Of a stretch of 64,000 bases of DNA, positions 35,382 to 45,964 are shown one piece after another (within the stretch, counting starts at the first letter, position 1; each line of letters starts with the position of its first letter). Under the pieces are notes generated by a model. That model was not told the origin of the DNA and did not search any database. It saw only the letters and a list, made by a program, of their open reading frames with translations. The stretch lies in contig NZ_BCVP01000001.1 of assembly GCF_001591805.1 (NCBI RefSeq), forward strand, positions 1-64,000. Reading direction: 5' to 3'. The stretch comes from Neobacillus novalis NBRC 102450. Its GTDB lineage: Bacteria; Bacillota; Bacilli; Bacillales; Cytobacillaceae. The translations under genes were made by a program, and so were the position numbers.

Positions 35382-37316
35382 TTACATCACTCGTTTAAAC
35401 ATCTTCTCCATTTCATAAACGGAGTAATGAACGATAATCGGTCTTCCGTGTGGACAGGTAAATGGATCAGACGCCTTCCGTAAATCATCCAGCAATGCTT
35501 GGATTTCATCGTTGCGCAAATGGCGATTCGCTTTAATCGATGCTTTACAGCTCATCATAATAGCTGCTTCCTCACGCAACTTCTTAATATCGACCTTTTT
35601 CATCGCTAAAAGCTGCTCAATCATGTCCTCGATAATTTGTTTTTCTTCTCCTTTTGGAAGCCATTGTGGATGTGAACGGACAATGAAACTATTCATCCCG
35701 AATTCCTCAAGAAAAACGCCGACCTTTTCGAGCTCATGTTGGTGTTCCGTTATTTTTAAATACTCATCAGTTGAATACTCAAACGTTAACGGCACAAGCA
35801 TTTCCTGTAGTTCAGACTGAACCCGGCCTACTTTTTCACGGAAATATTCATACTTTAACCGTTCCTGGGCCGCATGCTGATCAATAATATATAAGCCATT
35901 TTCATTTTGAGCAAAAATATAGGTGCCGTGCATTTGCCCGATTGGATAGAGACGGGGCACCCTGCTTTCCATTTGGTCATTATCATCACTAGACTCGATT
36001 ATTTTATTCTCATTGAAATCGACCTGTTGTTCATAAGTAGATGATTCAGGTGTATTGAAAATAGAAGTTGCAGACTCCCAAGTTTCTGCCTCAGCTGCCG
36101 TTTCACTTCGAACAGGAATATGTGCAAATGGCACCTTGGAGAATGTTTGGGTTTCCTTAACGGTTTGTGGCACTTCAGGTACCGTTTGAGTTTCCTGAAC
36201 TTTTTGCGGCCCAACTGGCCATTCCCTACGAATTTCTTGATAATCATTTGTTCTCTCATCAAGCTCTAAAGAAGTTTGTTCAGACTTTGGCGCTTCTTTT
36301 TTCGCCTGAGTATAGGCTGTCGGAATTAAGATCTTCGATTTAAAAGCCTCTTTGATTATTGTTGTGACCAGTTCATTCAGTTCCGCTTCTTTACTAATAC
36401 GCACTTCCATTTTCGATGGGTGAACATTGACATCCACAAGCAGCGGGTCCATTTCAATATTAAGGAGCACAATTGGAAACCTGCCGATTGGCAGCAACGT
36501 ATGGTACCCTTCCTGAATTGCTTTCGCTAATGGGTAGTTTTTGATAAATCGGCCATTAATCATTGTCGAGATATAGTTTCTTGATGCCCTTGTGATCTCA
36601 GGCATCGAAGCAAATCCGCTAATTTTGTAATCAAGCGAATTCCCGGTTATTGGAATAAGCTGTTTGGCGATGGCCATTCCGTAAATCGATGCCAGCACCT
36701 GACGAACATCGCCGTTACCATTCGTTTGCAGCAGCTTCCGCTCATTATGAATTAAGCGGAAGGCAACCTCCGGATGGGACAGAGCGAGCCGGTTGACAAC
36801 ATCGGTAATATTCCCAAGTTCTGTGTGGATTGTCTTCATATACTTTAAGCGGGCAGGCGTATTGAAAAATAAATCGGTAATCGTGATGTCGGTTCCGCGT
36901 CTGCTGGAAGCTTTTTCAAACGTTTCGACTTTCCCGCCTTCGATGACTACCCGGTTTCCGGCACCTTCCCCCGTAGAGGTCTTCATCTCGAGTCTGGAAA
37001 CGGAGGCAACGCTTGGGAGGGCTTCTCCGCGAAACCCGAGCGTCCTAATCCGAAATAAGTCATTTTCGTCTTTGATTTTAGACGTGGCATGGCGTTGAAA
37101 GGCGATTAACACATCCTCTTCGTCAATTCCGTACCCATTATCGGTAATCCGAATTTTGGCGAGTCCTGCTTCCTCCACCTCAATTTCAATCACAGTACTG
37201 CCGGCATCAATCGCATTTTCAACCAGCTCTTTGACAACCGAGGCGGGGCGCTCAACTACTTCTCCCGCCGCTATTTTGTTGGATAAGGCGTCATCAAGTT
37301 GAATAATCTTTCTCAT
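35382..37316 (-). CDS. mutL: DNA mismatch repair endonuclease MutL
   Basis: 644 residues. GHKL ATPase motifs [15 protein letters not shown] and GFRGEALPS at the N-terminus. A long variable linker (about 330-450) is rich in Glu, Gln and Thr. The C-terminal endonuclease motif [12 protein letters not shown] fits DQHA(X)2E(X)4E, and CPHGRPI supplies a zinc ligand. It nicks the new strand after MutS recognition. It starts 14 bp after the mutS stop. Confidence 0.97.
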   Translation of the reverse strand: MRKIIQLDDALSNKIAAGEVVERPASVVKELVENAIDAGSTVIEIEVEEAGLAKIRITDNGYGIDEEDVLIAFQRHATSKIKDENDLFRIRTLGFRGEALPSVASVSRLEMKTSTGEGAGNRVVIEGGKVETFEKASSRRGTDITITDLFFNTPARLKYMKTIHTELGNITDVVNRLALSHPEVAFRLIHNERKLLQTNGNGDVRQVLASIYGMAIAKQLIPITGNSLDYKISGFASMPEITRASRNYISTMINGRFIKNYPLAKAIQEGYHTLLPIGRFPIVLLNIEMDPLLVDVNVHPSKMEVRISKEAELNELVTTIIKEAFKSKILIPTAYTQAKKEAPKSEQTSLELDERTNDYQEIRREWPVGPQKVQETQTVPEVPQTVKETQTFSKVPFAHIPVRSETAAEAETWESATSIFNTPESSTYEQQVDFNENKIIESSDDNDQMESRVPRLYPIGQMHGTYIFAQNENGLYIIDQHAAQERLKYEYFREKVGRVQSELQEMLVPLTFEYSTDEYLKITEHQHELEKVGVFLEEFGMNSFIVRSHPQWLPKGEEKQIIEDMIEQLLAMKKVDIKKLREEAAIMMSCKASIKANRHLRNDEIQALLDDLRKASDPFTCPHGRPIIVHYSVYEMEKMFKRVM

Positions 37317-37329
37317 ATGACTCCACCCC

Positions 37330-39918
37330 CTACTTTAACTTTTTCTGGAGCTCGTACAACATATTAATTGCCTGAAGCGGTGTTACCTCTAATAACTCTA
37401 TTTCTTTAATTTTCTCTAAAACTCGTTTTTCCTTTGAAGTCAGCTCTCGCTTCTTCGTTTCCTTCGGTTCATCAAAAAATGATAACTGAGCTGGCTTTTC
37501 TTCGATTACCGCCGCTTTCACGGGAACATCAGCTTGAACGTCTGAATGCTCAAGGGCTGTTAATATTTCATTTGCACGACTGATTAATTCCGCCGGTAAT
37601 TCGGCAAGCTGGGCGACATGAATTCCGTAGCTCTTATCGGCCGGCCCTTCTTTAATTTTATGAAGGAAGACAACCTTGCCGTTATGTTCAATTGCGCTGA
37701 CGTGAATGTTTTTTAGCTTCGAAAGCTCTTCATCTAAAACGGTCAGCTCATGATAATGGGTTGAAAATAAAGTTTTCGCCCCAATCCGCTTATGAATATA
37801 TTCAATGATGGCCTGCGCTAAGGCCATCCCGTCGTAAGTTGAAGTGCCGCGGCCGATTTCATCAAACAAAATCAAACTGTTTTGAGTGGCATTTGTGATC
37901 GCATTTTTCGCCTCGAGCATTTCAACCATAAAGGTACTTTGTCCAGAGATCAAATCGTCTGCCGCACCGATTCGTGTAAACACCTGATCAAAAATCGGGA
38001 GCACGGCTTCAGAAGCAGGAACAAAGCAGCCGATTTGCGCCAAAATAGCTGTCAAGGCAATTTGGCGCATATACGTACTTTTACCCGACATATTCGGGCC
38101 TGTAATTAATAAAACTTCCCGGTCGCTGTCCATATGACAATCGTTTGGTACATATTCCTGGGCGTTTAATACCTTTTCGACCACTGGATGGCGGCCATCC
38201 TTAACGGCAACACGACGCTCTGTTGAAAATTGCGGCTTCACATAGTGCCGATCTTCACTCACCATCGCAAAGCATTGCAGGACATCAAGCTCGCTAATGG
38301 TTTTAGCTAATGCTTGTAAGCGCGGAATTTGTTCTTTCACAACTTCGCGAATTTCGGTAAATAACTCATATTCAAGCTCGCCGCATTTTTCCTCCGCTTG
38401 TAAAATCAATGCTTCTTTTTCTTTTAAATCCGGGGTAATAAACCGTTCGGCATTCGATAGAGTTTGCTTCCGTTCATACTGTCCTTCTTCTAAAAGATGC
38501 AAGTTTGCGCGTGTGATTTCAATATAGTAGCCAAATACGCGGTTATAGCCAACCTTCAGCGATTTAATCCCGGTTTTCTCCCGCTCTTCCCGTTCGAGCT
38601 GAGCAATCCATGTTTTCCCGTTCCGGCTGGCATCCCGATATTGATCGAGCTGGGCATTGTACCCGTCGCGGATGATATTTCCTTCTTTTAATGAAAGCGG
38701 CGGATTTTCTACGATTGCCTGCTCCAATAAATCGGTAACCTCTTCACACGGATCAAGGAGTCCGGCGATTTTATCCACCTGTTCATTCTGCATCCCTTGC
38801 AAAATTTGTTTTAAAAATGGCACCTGCATTAACGAACGCTTAAGCTGGACTAAATCACGGGCATTTACGTTTCCAAAGGCAACACGCCCTGCTAAACGTT
38901 CTAAATCGTATACCTCTTTTAATTTTTCGCGAAGCTCCTGGCGTTCAAAGTAATGATTCATCAGGACTTCGACGATGGATTGACGCTGTTCAATCTCAGC
39001 CTGATTAATCAATGGCCGGTCAATCCACGTTTTTAACATCCTTCCGCCCATCGCGGTCATCGTTTCATCAAGCAGCCATAATAACGAACCCTTTTTCCCT
39101 TTTGAGCGAATCGTCTCAGTTAATTCAAGATTACGCTTTGAATAGTAATCAATTTTCATATAGTGATGAATTTGATAGGTAGTGACGGACTGGAGATGGT
39201 CAAGGCTTCTCTTTTGCGACCGGTATAAATAGTTAAATAGCCTTGCTGTTGTTTGTTTCAATTTATCTTGATTTAAATCCTCTAGCAGATGAGCATAATT
39301 CATCTCTAGCGAACTATTATCTTCAAACGAAATCGCGAGCACATCACGTTCCCGCATCTTCTTTTGCAGTTCTCCGTCAAAATTGCTTGCAACCACTACT
39401 TCTTTGGCACTTAAAACCGACAGTTCATTCAATACCTCATCAAAATTAGTTGAAAGTAATGTTACTCTGCTCTCACCTGTTGAAATATCGTTATAAGCAA
39501 ATCCATAGGTTTGGTCATCAAAGGCTGTAATCGAGGCGATATAGTTGTTCTCTTTGTCTGTTAATCCTTTTCCATCCATCACGGTTCCCGGTGTGATTAA
39601 CTGAACAACCTCCCGTTTGACCATTCCTTTTGTCTGTTTCGGGTCTTCCGTTTGCTCACAAACCGCTACTTTATAGCCCTTGGAAATAAGCTGTTCAATA
39701 TAGGTAGCGGCCGCATGGTAAGGAACTCCACACATCGGAATTCGTTCATCGGTACCGCCTCCGCGGCTTGTTAAGGTTATCTCTAGTTCCTGTGATGCTT
39801 TTATCGCATCATCGAAAAACATTTCATAAAAATCGCCTAAGCGAAAAAATAAAAAGGCATCTTGATAATCTGCCTTCACGGTTAAATATTGCTGTATCAT
39901 CGGCGTATAAGCAGCCAT
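37330..39918 (-). CDS. mutS: DNA mismatch recognition protein MutS
   Basis: 862 residues from the ATG at 39918 (TGGAGGTC upstream); a 14-codon in-frame extension has no better RBS. The mismatch-reading Phe-x-Glu lies in [12 protein letters not shown]. Core and clamp domains follow, then the ABC-type ATPase with [22 protein letters not shown] and [13 protein letters not shown]. It forms an operon with mutL. Confidence 0.97.
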   Translation of the reverse strand: MAAYTPMIQQYLTVKADYQDAFLFFRLGDFYEMFFDDAIKASQELEITLTSRGGGTDERIPMCGVPYHAAATYIEQLISKGYKVAVCEQTEDPKQTKGMVKREVVQLITPGTVMDGKGLTDKENNYIASITAFDDQTYGFAYNDISTGESRVTLLSTNFDEVLNELSVLSAKEVVVASNFDGELQKKMRERDVLAISFEDNSSLEMNYAHLLEDLNQDKLKQTTARLFNYLYRSQKRSLDHLQSVTTYQIHHYMKIDYYSKRNLELTETIRSKGKKGSLLWLLDETMTAMGGRMLKTWIDRPLINQAEIEQRQSIVEVLMNHYFERQELREKLKEVYDLERLAGRVAFGNVNARDLVQLKRSLMQVPFLKQILQGMQNEQVDKIAGLLDPCEEVTDLLEQAIVENPPLSLKEGNIIRDGYNAQLDQYRDASRNGKTWIAQLEREEREKTGIKSLKVGYNRVFGYYIEITRANLHLLEEGQYERKQTLSNAERFITPDLKEKEALILQAEEKCGELEYELFTEIREVVKEQIPRLQALAKTISELDVLQCFAMVSEDRHYVKPQFSTERRVAVKDGRHPVVEKVLNAQEYVPNDCHMDSDREVLLITGPNMSGKSTYMRQIALTAILAQIGCFVPASEAVLPIFDQVFTRIGAADDLISGQSTFMVEMLEAKNAITNATQNSLILFDEIGRGTSTYDGMALAQAIIEYIHKRIGAKTLFSTHYHELTVLDEELSKLKNIHVSAIEHNGKVVFLHKIKEGPADKSYGIHVAQLAELPAELISRANEILTALEHSDVQADVPVKAAVIEEKPAQLSFFDEPKETKKRELTSKEKRVLEKIKEIELLEVTPLQAINMLYELQKKLK

Positions 39919-40076
39919 AATGACCTCCACTGTTAAATTCATTTCGAGTATCTTCGACAAACTATTATATCACAAATTGATGGTGTCAGGCACTCGTCGA
40001 TTGGGTTAATTAGGCTCTTAAAAATTTGAAATAATTACTCCTTTAACTCATATAAATGTGTTATGGAGGTTTTGAT

Positions 40077-41231
40077 ATGGCGTCGAAAAAATATTTCTTA
40101 CCAAAATTTATCTACTTTCCGGTAGTAATGGTTCTGATAGTTTTTCTAGTTATTTCAATAGTATTACTAATGGATATTAAAGTTCATTCGAAAAACATTC
40201 ACAGTACAATCAGCATTTTAAATACAGAAAAAATCCTTGTTCATATTCTTAGATCCGAAAACCATTACTTCTATCCCGAAATCGACGAACCTATTTTTTC
40301 AGCATCAAAAATGGCAGCGCTAGCCTTACAATTAGCGGTCACGGTTAAACCAACTGATGCTAGAACGTTTTTAGGGAATGAATTACCTGGATTAAGGCTT
40401 TTTGACACCGAGATCGTCGTTGCTGGGGAAGGAACGAACCTTACCACCCTTCCATATGAATCATCTCCTCCAATCGAGGTTTTACTTGAAGAAAGAAAAG
40501 TTGCAGAGGAGAAATTAGTTCAAAGAAATAATGGTAAGGATAATAAACCGATTACCACTCCTGAACATAAAGCGGTATTTATTTATCACAGTCATAGTTA
40601 CGAGTCATTCCTGCCCTTACTAAAAGATGCAAAGAAACCAAATGATGCAACCAGCAATGATGAGCGGGTCAATGTAGTGAATCTTGGACAACGTTTAGCT
40701 GATAATCTTATGAGGCGAGGTATAGGTGTTGACCATGATAATACAAATATGGCCCTGAAATTGCACGATAAAGGCTGGAAAACAGCAAAAGCCTACACAG
40801 CATCACGGGAAATTGTTGAAGCAGCTGCAGGTAAGAATAATGATCTTACCTATTTTATCGATATCCATCGTGATGACGCACGAAAAGAACTTACAACTAA
40901 AACAATAAATGGAGAGAGCTTCGCAAGACTCTATTTTGTAGTGGGTAAGGAGAACAAACATTACTTAGAAAATCTAGAATTGGTAAAAACGCTAAACTCT
41001 GAGTTAGAAAAGAAATATCCTGGTATAAGCCGCGGAATTTTTCTTAAAACGTATAAGGACGGGAACGGTGTCTATAACCAAGATATTTCTACTAAAGCAA
41101 TGTTACTGGAGATTGGCGGCGTAGATAATAATTTAGAGGAACTGGAACGAACAGTTGATGTATTTTCAGAGATACTCGCTGAATATTATTGGAATTCAAA
41201 AGAAGCACAAGAGGTGAATGGTAATGGCTAA
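40077..41231 (+). CDS. SpoIIP-family peptidoglycan hydrolase paralogue
   Basis: 384 residues from the ATG at 40077 (GGAGG 7 bp upstream). One N-terminal membrane helix (FPVVMVLIVFLVISIVLLMD) is followed by an extracellular amidase/endopeptidase domain. Conserved SpoIIP-type features: VFIYHSHSYESF with metal-binding His and Glu, FIDIHRDDA, and AMLLEIGGVDN. SpoIIP strips peptidoglycan during engulfment. The main spoIIP is usually beside gpr, so this is probably an additional SpoIIP-like gene. Its stop overlaps the next small gene. Confidence 0.85.
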   Translation: MASKKYFLPKFIYFPVVMVLIVFLVISIVLLMDIKVHSKNIHSTISILNTEKILVHILRSENHYFYPEIDEPIFSASKMAALALQLAVTVKPTDARTFLGNELPGLRLFDTEIVVAGEGTNLTTLPYESSPPIEVLLEERKVAEEKLVQRNNGKDNKPITTPEHKAVFIYHSHSYESFLPLLKDAKKPNDATSNDERVNVVNLGQRLADNLMRRGIGVDHDNTNMALKLHDKGWKTAKAYTASREIVEAAAGKNNDLTYFIDIHRDDARKELTTKTINGESFARLYFVVGKENKHYLENLELVKTLNSELEKKYPGISRGIFLKTYKDGNGVYNQDISTKAMLLEIGGVDNNLEELERTVDVFSEILAEYYWNSKEAQEVNGNG

Positions 41232-41379
41232 ATGGCTGCCATCCTCAATAAAATGGTTACTATTCACCTTTTTTAGCAGCGTGTTAACCTATTGCTTTAC
41301 CGGCCTATCAACTATTACAATCTGCACCTTCCTTACTGGCTTTATCTTTTCCATTGGTTATTTATATAAAAATAACTAG
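41224..41379 (+). CDS. 51-residue membrane protein coupled to the SpoIIP paralogue
   Basis: The ATG at 41224 overlaps the stop of the SpoIIP-like gene by 8 bp. RBS-like GAGGTG lies at 41211-41216 inside that gene. The product MAKWLPSSIKWLLFTFFSSVL... has two hydrophobic segments and ends GYLYKNN. There is no recognised family. Translational coupling suggests a partner role at the septal or engulfing membrane; that is inference. Confidence 0.55.
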   Translation: MAKWLPSSIKWLLFTFFSSVLTYCFTGLSTITICTFLTGFIFSIGYLYKNN

Positions 41380-41469
41380 AAATTATCCGACCTATCCACT
41401 GGTTTTTTTCCAAAAATTCCAACTTCAATCGCCATAACATGATAAAATTATAAAAAGGGTGGTGAAATT

Positions 41470-42210
41470 ATGGAGTGGTTTAGCAGAAGTTACAAAAATT
41501 TTGATTTTCAGATGTTTTCAGCAAGTCACTTTGTTATCCTAACCATCTTAATTCTAGGCTCTTTAGCAATATTTTTCTTTAGAGATAAGTTGAAAGCTGG
41601 TAAATGGAGAGGCACTGAAATCGGTGTCGCTATTTCGTTAATAATAATGGAGACTGCCTATCACCTATGGTTGATCATAAATGGCAGCTGGCATGTCAGC
41701 GACGCCATCCCATTAGAGCTATGCAGTATAAGTCTAATTTTAACGATACTCTTATTGCTGACTAGATTTAAGATAATTTACGAAATCTTATTATTCACAG
41801 CATTACTTGGCGCATCTCAGGCATTAATCACACCACTATTAAATTATGACTTTCCACATTTTCGATTCTTCCACTTCTTTTATACCCATTTAATGATCAT
41901 TTGGGTGCCGCTCTATTTCACTTGGGCAAAGGGGTACCGGCCGACAATCTGGTCGGTAGTAAAATTATTTGTCTTTTTAAATGTTTTGATGCCGATTATT
42001 ATGTTGATTAATAAGATGGTTGACGGCAATTATATGTTCTTAAGTCACAAACCGGACAGTGCCAGTCTATTAGATGTTCTGGGCCCTTACCCTTGGTATA
42101 TCTTATCCATGGAAGGTTTATTAATAACCCTAAGCTTGATGGTTTGGTTGATTTTCCGCAATAAGACTGCGAAAAAAACGGAAGTGGCCAAGAACCTTCC
42201 GCTGCAATAA
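41470..42210 (+). CDS. YwaF-like integral membrane protein (TIGR02206)
   Basis: 246 residues with six predicted helices. It opens MEWFSRSYKNFDFQMFSASHFVIL and holds WHVSDAIPLELCSISL and FRFFHFFYTHLMIIWVPLYFT, the aromatic and His-rich features of the TIGR02206/YwaF family. The function is unknown. RBS GGTGG just upstream. It is a single gene. Confidence 0.82.
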   Translation: MEWFSRSYKNFDFQMFSASHFVILTILILGSLAIFFFRDKLKAGKWRGTEIGVAISLIIMETAYHLWLIINGSWHVSDAIPLELCSISLILTILLLLTRFKIIYEILLFTALLGASQALITPLLNYDFPHFRFFHFFYTHLMIIWVPLYFTWAKGYRPTIWSVVKLFVFLNVLMPIIMLINKMVDGNYMFLSHKPDSASLLDVLGPYPWYILSMEGLLITLSLMVWLIFRNKTAKKTEVAKNLPLQ

Positions 42211-42272
42211 CATCAACTTTTTATTGACCTTTTTCGATTATATCATTATAATAATAAACGTTCCTATAATGA

Positions 42273-42346
42273 GTCCCAATAGCTCAGCAGGATAGAGCAA
42301 CAGTTTCCTAAACTGTAGGTCGGAGGTTCGAATCCTCTTTGGGACG
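42273..42346 (+). tRNA. tRNA-Arg (CCU)
   Basis: 74 nt cloverleaf: acceptor GTCCCAA / TTGGGAC, D-arm AGCTCAGCAGGATAGAGC, anticodon stem ACAGT-TTCCTAA-ACTGT with CCT, T-arm GGAGG-TTCGAAT-CCTCT. CCA is not encoded. A long terminator follows at 42358-42400. The 3' 24 nt have a degenerate copy at 46889-46912. Confidence 0.95.
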
Positions 42347-42357
42347 TCTAGTAAAAA

Positions 42358-42402
42358 CCCCAAAAGCCTTGTTACACAAGCGCTTTTGGGGTTTTTTATT
42401 TT
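42358..42402 (+). terminator. tRNA-Arg terminator
   Basis: ACCCCAAAAGC pairs with GCTTTTGGGGT around CTTGTTACACAAGC (which itself can fold), followed by six T. Confidence 0.88.
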
Positions 42403-42502
42403 TGTAGATGCAAAATTTTTGTAAAATTATTTTCTAATGCAAATTAGCCTATCTTTGCTTTTATCCCTCCATGCCAAAAATTTATAATTGTATTGCCCGA
42501 TA

Positions 42503-43867
42503 TTAACCCGTAATAACTTTCTCTTTTGGATAATGATATTTATCTTCTTTATTGCCTTCCCCTCCGATGATAAGAAAGAAAGAAGTTAAACCGATTCTTC
42601 CAATAAACATTAAAATCATAAGAATGCACTTCGCAAAAATACTGAGATCTGGGGTAATCCCCATGGTTAAGCCTACCGTACCAAAAGCAGAGCAAACTTC
42701 AAAGAAAATAGCAATAAGCTGCTGCTGTTTATCAGAAATACTTATAACAATAACCGATACCAAGCACATGACAATGGCGAATAGCGTAATAGCTAGCGAT
42801 TTCATAATATCATACTGATGAAGTTCACGATTAAATACTTTGATATCACGCTTTCCTTTCGCGAAGTTATAAATAAATAACAGATTTAAAGCAAGTGTCG
42901 TCGTCCTGATTCCACCGCCCATAGAATTAGGAGAACCGCCTATAAACATCAAAACACCCATAACCAAGAGCGTAGGCATTGAAAATTCTGTAATATCCAT
43001 TGTAGTAAATCCGGTGCTTCTGGTTGTCGCTGCTTGGAAAAAAGCATAGAAAAACGATTTATGCCATGACACATCCTTAAAATAATGCTGAAATTCAAGT
43101 AGTAAAATAAGGATTGTCCCAATTATGAGAAGAATACCATATGTAATTGTTGTTATCTTTGTAAATAATGAAAGACGGAAAGGATTTGTAAGTTTCATCT
43201 TTTTCTTAGATAAACATTCCTTCACTTCGATTAATACAGGAAAACCAATTGCTCCAATGATAATTTGTATAATCGTCAGCAATTGCACAAAATAATCACT
43301 CGCATAAGGAGCATAAGACTCTCCGGTTATATCCATACCTGCATTTGTTGTCGCACAAACTGATGAAAATAAGCCTTGAAGAAATGCTTCCTTCCATGTT
43401 GGGTAATAATTCAAAAAATGAAATCCTAAAATAAGTGCTCCGACCAATTCAATAAAAATAATCATCTTCAGAATATCGCGAACTAATCGAACAAGTCCCG
43501 ATAATGCAAATTGATTATTGTCAATCATAATTAGACGCCGTTCGCGTAATCCAATTTTCCGTCCCAAAAGCATCCAAAAAAAAGTGCTCATGCCCATAAT
43601 GCCAATGCCCGCGAATTGCAGTACGAGCATAATAATAAAATACCCGAATACGCTATAGGTTTCAGATATATTAAATACGGTCATACCTGTGTCACTTACT
43701 ACACTGACAGCCATGAAAACTGTATCAAAAAAATCCACTTTGACACCGGGTTTATGGACTGCGGGAAGGCTAAATAATAGGATTGATATGGTAACTGTCA
43801 GTAAATAATAGCCTGTAATAATTTGGGCAGGTGATCGTTTTTCCAGCCAGACTCGTACTTTCCCCAT
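42503..43867 (-). CDS. ktrD: Ktr-type potassium transporter membrane subunit (KtrB/KtrD)
   Basis: 454 residues, eight membrane helices as four M1-P-M2 units. The four selectivity-filter turns are visible: SDTGMTVFN, CATTNAGMD, TTRSTGFTT and FGTVGLTMG. It takes up K+ with Na+ coupling and normally needs a KtrA/KtrC ring protein encoded elsewhere; none is adjacent. Because no ring gene is next to it, it resembles the orphan KtrD arrangement of B. subtilis. I found no c-di-AMP riboswitch in its leader. Confidence 0.9.
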   Translation of the reverse strand: MGKVRVWLEKRSPAQIITGYYLLTVTISILLFSLPAVHKPGVKVDFFDTVFMAVSVVSDTGMTVFNISETYSVFGYFIIMLVLQFAGIGIMGMSTFFWMLLGRKIGLRERRLIMIDNNQFALSGLVRLVRDILKMIIFIELVGALILGFHFLNYYPTWKEAFLQGLFSSVCATTNAGMDITGESYAPYASDYFVQLLTIIQIIIGAIGFPVLIEVKECLSKKKMKLTNPFRLSLFTKITTITYGILLIIGTILILLLEFQHYFKDVSWHKSFFYAFFQAATTRSTGFTTMDITEFSMPTLLVMGVLMFIGGSPNSMGGGIRTTTLALNLLFIYNFAKGKRDIKVFNRELHQYDIMKSLAITLFAIVMCLVSVIVISISDKQQQLIAIFFEVCSAFGTVGLTMGITPDLSIFAKCILMILMFIGRIGLTSFFLIIGGEGNKEDKYHYPKEKVITG

Positions 43868-44134
43868 ATGGATTCCATCCCTTCATTCTTTTTCGTATCC
43901 GCTAAAATCTTTTCTTTACCTACATAATACTTTAGTTAAAAGCTAGCTTGTCCTTCAACTGTGTAAAACTGATAAGAATAAAAGAAATAAAGGGTTAACA
44001 AGATTAACTTTACGAAATGTCATTTGTTATAAAATAAACTACCAAAACAGTTTTTTCAAATCAGTTGCCAATGCTCACCTCAGCCTTTTATGTTTATTAT
44101 TGGAGTATGTCCTTTAAGTTATTAGACCCGTAAT
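43868..44134. other. Intergenic gap, no gene seen
   Basis: 267 bp of AT-rich sequence upstream of the K+ transporter, with no open frame of interest and no clear riboswitch fold. It ends at the terminator of the phage-like module. Confidence 0.4.
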
Positions 44135-44173
44135 AAAAAAAGCTGGTGAGTCTGCATTTATTACCCATCAGCT
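44135..44173 (-). terminator. Terminator of the phage-like replication module
   Basis: On the minus strand AGCTGATG / CACCAGCT pair (one wobble) and are followed by seven T. It lies downstream of the helicase and the 37-codon frame. Confidence 0.7.
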
Positions 44174-44214
44174 GGGACTACAGTAGTCTATTTAGAGCAA
44201 AGCTATTTTAAATT

Positions 44215-44328
44215 TTACGACCTGGCGATTTTTTCTTCAACATTTATTTTTTCTTCTTTCCACCACAGGTCCTCTTGGGGCTCTCGACTGTTATAGTTGT
44301 ACCTATTAATCCATTGGTTTTCCGCCAT
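44215..44328 (-). CDS. 37-residue open frame after the DnaB gene
   Basis: Starts ATG at 44328, 31 bp after the helicase stop, and reads MAENQWINRYNYNSREPQEDLWWKEEK..., a Trp- and acid-rich peptide ending at 44215. Only a weak RBS (AGTGGGA) precedes it. Codon use is consistent with coding. No family is known; it could be a small partner of the replication module or chance. Confidence 0.35.
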   Translation of the reverse strand: MAENQWINRYNYNSREPQEDLWWKEEKINVEEKIARS

Positions 44329-44358
44329 TTTCCCACTAATCGTAACCGAAATTGTTTT

Positions 44359-45759
44359 TTAGCCCCCATAAACATCCACAAACACCCCCACTTCCTTTTC
44401 AAACAGAAGTTTGACCGTTCCCACCGCACCGTTACGCTGTTTAGCAATGTCAATTTCGATGATGTTGTTTGCTTCGTTTTCTTTGTTGTAATACTCATCT
44501 CGATAAAGGAGAATGATCAAATCGGCGTCTTGTTCGATGCTGCCTGAGTCCCTGAGATCGGACATCTTCGGGCGCTTGTCCATCCTTTGTTCGACTCCCC
44601 TTGACAGCTGGGATAGTAAAATGATGGGGACTTGGTATTTCCTTGCGATTTCTTTCAGTTCCTTTGTGATGCTGCCAATCGCGAGATCATGACGGTCATA
44701 CTTCCCGCTGACTGCAATCAGCTGGAGATAGTCAATCACGACAAGAAATTCCCTATCCGGAAATTCCCTCCTCGTTTTTTGTATCTGAGCGCGGATGTCA
44801 GTGACCGTTTGCCGGGAGTGGTCGTGGATCTGTAAATCCCATTTATAGTAGATTTCAAGTGCGGTATTTGCTTTGGCTTGGTCCTCTTCCGTAAAAAACC
44901 GATAAGGGTTTTTCCATTTGGCGCCATCTATCCTCGTCAGATTACTTAACATCCTTTTGACGAGCTGCTTGTCCGGCATTTCGATGGAAAAAAGATCCAC
45001 AACGCCGCCTTTTAAACAGCAATTTATCGCCAGATTCAGAGCAAGTGCTGTTTTTCCCATCGAGGGCCGGGCGGCGAGGATGATTAAATCCCCGTTGTTC
45101 CAACCGCCAGTCATCCGATTAAGCGAATCGAATCCTGAATCAATTCCCCTTAAATCTCCATAATCCTCATATATTTCATCGAAAATCTCCATGACGACAT
45201 CCTGCTTTGTTCTCTCATATCCCCTGCCAATTTTCTGCATGTTAATAAATGTCTGGTAAAAGCTTTCCGCGGCCTCCATACTCCCTTCGTTTAAAAATCC
45301 AGCCGCCTTCCTTTTCAACTCGCGAATTTTATAATGTTCCAATACGATTCTCTGGTAATCTTCTACATGGGCGGTTGTCGGGCACGTGACGGAAAGGCTA
45401 GTCAGATAGCTAATTCCTCCGATGTCCATGATTTGACTTCCGAGTTGATTAAGCATCGTAACTAGATCAATCATCCTCGATTGCTGCCGAAGTGCTGTCA
45501 TCGCTTGAAAAATGATTTGATTTCTTTTGTGCGAAAAATGATAGGTTTCGAGAATCAGTTCATTTATGATGCTCGGCTCTAAGAAAACCGCTCCTAGAAC
45601 CATATTTTCCGCTTCCAACAGTTCATTTTGCTCGTCAGCAGGATAGCCATCCAGGTAATAGTTTCCGACTGGAATTCCTTCTGTCCCGTTCAATCCGATC
45701 TCGCCCTTCCTGTTCCCATTGTTTGACTTTATCGAGAAAGTCATTTCTTTTAACGCCAA
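44359..45759 (-). CDS. DnaB-type replicative helicase of a phage-like module
   Basis: Up to 466 residues. An N-terminal DnaB domain (LLEAENMVLGAVFLEPSIINELILETYHFSH) is followed by the RecA-like domain with Walker A ARPSMGKTALALNLA, Walker B FLVVIDYLQLI and the Arg finger region SGSIEQDADLIILLYRD...AKQRNGAVGTV. The ATG at 45759 overlaps the loader gene by 125 bp. A TTG at 45693 would cut the overlap and may be the true start. It differs from the chromosomal dnaC in context: it follows an initiator and a loader, as gene 40 of phage SPP1 follows 38 and 39. Confidence 0.88.
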   Translation of the reverse strand: MALKEMTFSIKSNNGNRKGEIGLNGTEGIPVGNYYLDGYPADEQNELLEAENMVLGAVFLEPSIINELILETYHFSHKRNQIIFQAMTALRQQSRMIDLVTMLNQLGSQIMDIGGISYLTSLSVTCPTTAHVEDYQRIVLEHYKIRELKRKAAGFLNEGSMEAAESFYQTFINMQKIGRGYERTKQDVVMEIFDEIYEDYGDLRGIDSGFDSLNRMTGGWNNGDLIILAARPSMGKTALALNLAINCCLKGGVVDLFSIEMPDKQLVKRMLSNLTRIDGAKWKNPYRFFTEEDQAKANTALEIYYKWDLQIHDHSRQTVTDIRAQIQKTRREFPDREFLVVIDYLQLIAVSGKYDRHDLAIGSITKELKEIARKYQVPIILLSQLSRGVEQRMDKRPKMSDLRDSGSIEQDADLIILLYRDEYYNKENEANNIIEIDIAKQRNGAVGTVKLLFEKEVGVFVDVYGG

Positions 45760-45955
45760 AAGCTGCTATTTCAGCAATTGTTGGCGGAAAAGGACTCTTC
45801 GCAATGAATGCAATCAGCTTTTGCATCACTAGGTTGAAGTCCATCCCTCTGCAGGCCTTCGTCCACATGATGACTGTTTCATCACTTATTTTAAATTGCT
45901 GGTAGGCAGATTCAATCTTTTCTAGAACTTGATAAACTTCTTCCCTCTCCATCAT
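45635..45955 (-). CDS. Helicase loader, G39P-like
   Basis: 106 residues: MMEREEVYQVLEKIESAYQQFKISDETVIMWTKACRGMDFNLVMQKLIAFIAKSPFPPTIAEI..., the fold and PFPPTIAEI signature of the phage SPP1 G39P loader/inhibitor family, which delivers DnaB-type helicase to the initiator. A basic, disordered tail follows, as in G39P. It overlaps the helicase start, so the two are coupled. Confidence 0.75.
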   Translation of the reverse strand: MMEREEVYQVLEKIESAYQQFKISDETVIMWTKACRGMDFNLVMQKLIAFIAKSPFPPTIAEIAAFGVKRNDFLDKVKQWEQEGRDRIERDRRNSSRKLLPGWLSC

Positions 45956-45964
45956 CTGCCCCCC

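Noticed and set aside
43868..44134. c-di-AMP riboswitch upstream of the K+ transporter
   Set aside because: Such leaders control some ktr genes, but none of the conserved blocks or a terminator hairpin could be found here.
44244..44498. 84-codon minus-strand frame overlapping the end of the phage-type helicase
   Set aside because: It is out of frame with the helicase over most of its length and has no RBS; the 37-codon frame at 44215-44328 is the better candidate.
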